The notes below the pieces were generated by a model. That model was not told the DNA's origin and did not search any database. It saw nothing but the letters and a program-made list of their open reading frames with translations. Positions 28,870 through 30,412 of a DNA stretch of 30,412 nucleotides are shown piece by piece (within the stretch, counting starts at the first letter, position 1; each line of letters starts with the position of its first letter). The DNA is taken from IMG/VR virus record IMGVR_UViG_3300005613_000289, positions 1 through 30,412 of that record. One strand, 5' to 3'. The translations under genes and the position numbers were made by a program. The stretch comes from a virus.

Positions 28870-29709
28870 TTAGTCTTTATTATCTGGGATAACCTCAGCA
28901 TCATCAAATATATGAGCATGCTCATCTACAGTCTCTATATCAGCTATCTCATTATTATGCTCATGAGATATAGCACTAATTAGCTGCTCAGAAAAATCAG
29001 TCTTAGGGAGGATCTTAAATAATCTCTTTAATGCAGTTTTTTTCCACATCTCAGCAGTAAAGGTCTCCCAGGGACTATATTTTCTCCCCTGCTCATTTTT
29101 CCAGCTCTCTGATGTAGCTCTAACTTTCTCTACATCCTCTTTATTTAATATTAGAAACTGAGATCCACCATCTCTAAAATAAGCTATAGCATATACAGCT
29201 ATCATCTCTCCTCTGTCAGTTAAGGTCTGAGAATGCTTTAAATATGGATCAGATCCTTTCCTAAAATCATATTTATCATTCTCATAGATAATATCACAAT
29301 CTATATTTTTTACAGCTCCTGCATCTGTTAGGAGTTTAATCATACCTATATAAGAAATATCTAAAACACAGTTTAGGCCATCTTTAGAATTTCTAGGGAC
29401 CAGATAAGCATATTTTAGAGCTGGATTTAATGATAATCCTGTTAGAGATACATTAATAATAGCATTCTTAATAGTCTCTGGAGTAGCTTTTTGTAGGTAT
29501 GTGTTTTGCCCTAGTATCTGTAAAGCAAAATTAGCCTCCCTGCTAAAATTCATGTTATACTCATTAGATTTCTCAAATGAGGCCTGAGCATTTTTTACTA
29601 TTGCCTGGATGGGAGACAATTTAACTACAGCTTTATTCTCTGAGACATTTTTTGCTACATTTTCTTTCTCTTTTTTGTCCTCTGGAATACTCATACTTTG
29701 TTGATTCAT
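28870..29709 (-). CDS. recT: RecT-type single-strand annealing protein
   Basis: The 279-residue product belongs to the RecT family. Characteristic segments are SREANFALQILGQNTYLQKA (about residues 54-73), TIKNAIINVSLTGLSLNPAL and YAYLVPRNS (about 80-110), CVLDISYIGMIKLLTDAGAV (about 114-133) and the C-terminal FTAEMWKKTALKRLFKILPK. The annealase loads on single-stranded DNA made by the nuclease encoded just upstream and pairs homologous strands. An acidic C-terminus (ADIETVDEHAHIFDDAEVIP) may interact with SSB. Its promoter contains the operator at 29757-29773. Confidence 0.9.
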   Translation of the reverse strand: MNQQSMSIPEDKKEKENVAKNVSENKAVVKLSPIQAIVKNAQASFEKSNEYNMNFSREANFALQILGQNTYLQKATPETIKNAIINVSLTGLSLNPALKYAYLVPRNSKDGLNCVLDISYIGMIKLLTDAGAVKNIDCDIIYENDKYDFRKGSDPYLKHSQTLTDRGEMIAVYAIAYFRDGGSQFLILNKEDVEKVRATSESWKNEQGRKYSPWETFTAEMWKKTALKRLFKILPKTDFSEQLISAISHEHNNEIADIETVDEHAHIFDDAEVIPDNKD

Positions 29710-29738
29710 GATGTATAATTTTAAATTAATAATATGTA

Positions 29739-29773
29739 AAAATATAATAAATTTTGTTAAGAATGATTCTAAA
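29739..29773 (-). promoter_or_regulatory. Promoter of the recT unit with operator
   Basis: Minus strand: operator TTTAGAATCATTCTTAA (29773 to 29757), then after 10 bp TATATTTT (29746 to 29739), a -7-like element lacking the final G. The operator starts at the base after the stop codon of the nuclease gene, exactly as it does after TerL. Confidence 0.6.
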
Positions 29774-30412
29774 TTAGTGGTTAAAATAATCCATAGGTTT
29801 AATGGCCCAGGGAGGGAGTTTTAATTCATTTATCCCATATCTATTCTCACACCAAACCTGATAACCTGGATAATTCCCTGTCTCTGTAGATTGTTTGTAT
29901 AGCATTAATAGCATTTCATACTCATATCTACCCTGAGATATAAACTGTGTCCCAGCCTCAAAGATATTAAATGCATATGGTCTAGCTTTCTCCTGAGCTA
30001 AAAAGAAAAATTTTTGTCTTAGTTTCCCTTTAGATAAATGCTCTATAATATCAGCATATAGAGCAGACTGTAAATGATAATTATACTTAGCAGCATCTTT
30101 AGTAAATCCATCTAGACTAGCATCTACACATGTTTTTAGATCTGTTATGATACGTTTATCAGCTCTCATATAATCTACTATAAGTTTTATATAGTATTCA
30201 TTACCAAACTTATCCTCCATTAAAACAAATAGGAATTTTTCTGCAATACCTTTAGATATTAAAGTCTTAGCATATGGATGAGAGTTAATTCTATATGCCA
30301 TATCTTTAATTATTTTGAGATCATCACTAGATATAATATTCTTATCTCCTGCATTTTCATGCTCTACAGCTAACCAGTCTTTATATTTTTTAGTAGATCT
30401 GGGAGACTTTAT
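29774..30412 (-). CDS. RecE-like exonuclease (PD-(D/E)XK, DUF3799-like), 5' end outside window
   Basis: The frame is open from the stop at 29774 to the right edge, so the N-terminus is missing; a Met at 30301 is internal, because good family-like sequence continues upstream of it (KKYKDWLAVEHENAGDKNII, then SDDLKIIKDMAYRINSHPYA). The catalytic core is YIKLIVDYMRADKRIITDLKT: the acidic residue of LIVD and the D and K of DLKT fit a PD-(D/E)XK nuclease. Further helices include YNYHLQSALYADIIEHLSKG, the conserved 'yhlQaa.Y' segment. It resects double-stranded ends for the RecT protein encoded next. The 212 codons visible would be most of the nuclease domain. Confidence 0.85.
   Translation of the reverse strand: MKSPRSTKKYKDWLAVEHENAGDKNIISSDDLKIIKDMAYRINSHPYAKTLISKGIAEKFLFVLMEDKFGNEYYIKLIVDYMRADKRIITDLKTCVDASLDGFTKDAAKYNYHLQSALYADIIEHLSKGKLRQKFFFLAQEKARPYAFNIFEAGTQFISQGRYEYEMLLMLYKQSTETGNYPGYQVWCENRYGINELKLPPWAIKPMDYFNH

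Noticed and set aside
30299-30301. ATG at 30301 as the start of the RecE-like nuclease
   Set aside because: The frame stays open to the right edge with family-like sequence upstream (for example KKYKDWLAVEHE), so the gene is cut by the window.

Overview
The window is part of an AT-rich (roughly one third G+C) tailed-phage or prophage genome with a Mu-like contractile-tail gene set. Several signs point to a host in the Bacteroidota, probably a flavobacterium-like organism: start codons lack Shine-Dalgarno sequences, promoters carry the TAnnTTTG -7 element known from that phylum, exported proteins have short signal peptides ending in AQ or GQ, and the structural families resemble those of Bacteroidota prophages. 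No transposase, integrase, lysis gene or tRNA is visible.

Almost everything is on the minus strand, so the map reads from right to left. From the right edge: a RecE-like nuclease (partial) and RecT with two unknown genes, closed by an intrinsic terminator at 27640-27668; a replication unit (winged-helix protein, replication initiator, DnaC-like ATPase, two small genes); a 287-bp non-coding gap and the packaging unit (TerS, two small paralogous Cys-motif proteins, TerL); an 800-bp non-coding, repeat-built locus (21483-22308); three small accessory genes; a unit with the gp36-like neck protein, DUF935 portal, baseplate J-like protein and tail fibre; a unit with the MuF head protein, a DUF6046-like protein, gpG and a tail-terminator candidate; and a long unit with protease/scaffold, major capsid, sheath, tube, frameshifted tail chaperone, tape measure, hub, spike, gp25-like and gpX-like proteins, ending in an exported fibre-like protein cut by the left edge. 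Two plus-strand gene pairs (11655-12105 and 14937-15543) lie inside the structural region.

The most striking regulatory feature is a 17-bp interrupted palindrome, consensus TTTAGAATNATTCTAAA, found ten times, at or close to the start of nearly every transcription unit on both strands. The promoter-proximal half (ATTCTAAA or ATTCTTAA) is almost invariant. In nine of ten copies a TAnnTTTG-like -7 element follows 9-15 bp later, most often after exactly 12 bp, so the half-site sits where the -33 element should be. Early, packaging-adjacent, structural and accessory units all carry it, which implies one phage-wide regulator or a phage-specific promoter class.

One such promoter (22272-22308) has no normal gene behind it. 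It points into an array of about nine 48-bp units (21556-21979) that keep exact 48-bp register without indels despite heavy sequence divergence, bracketed by two copies of a 35-bp hairpin repeat. I could not assign this locus to any known system, and it is the best candidate for something undescribed. Other observations include a -1 frameshift site in the tail chaperone, inverted hairpins with a shared loop on both sides of the capsid cassette, and a signal-peptide protein directly behind the capsid gene.
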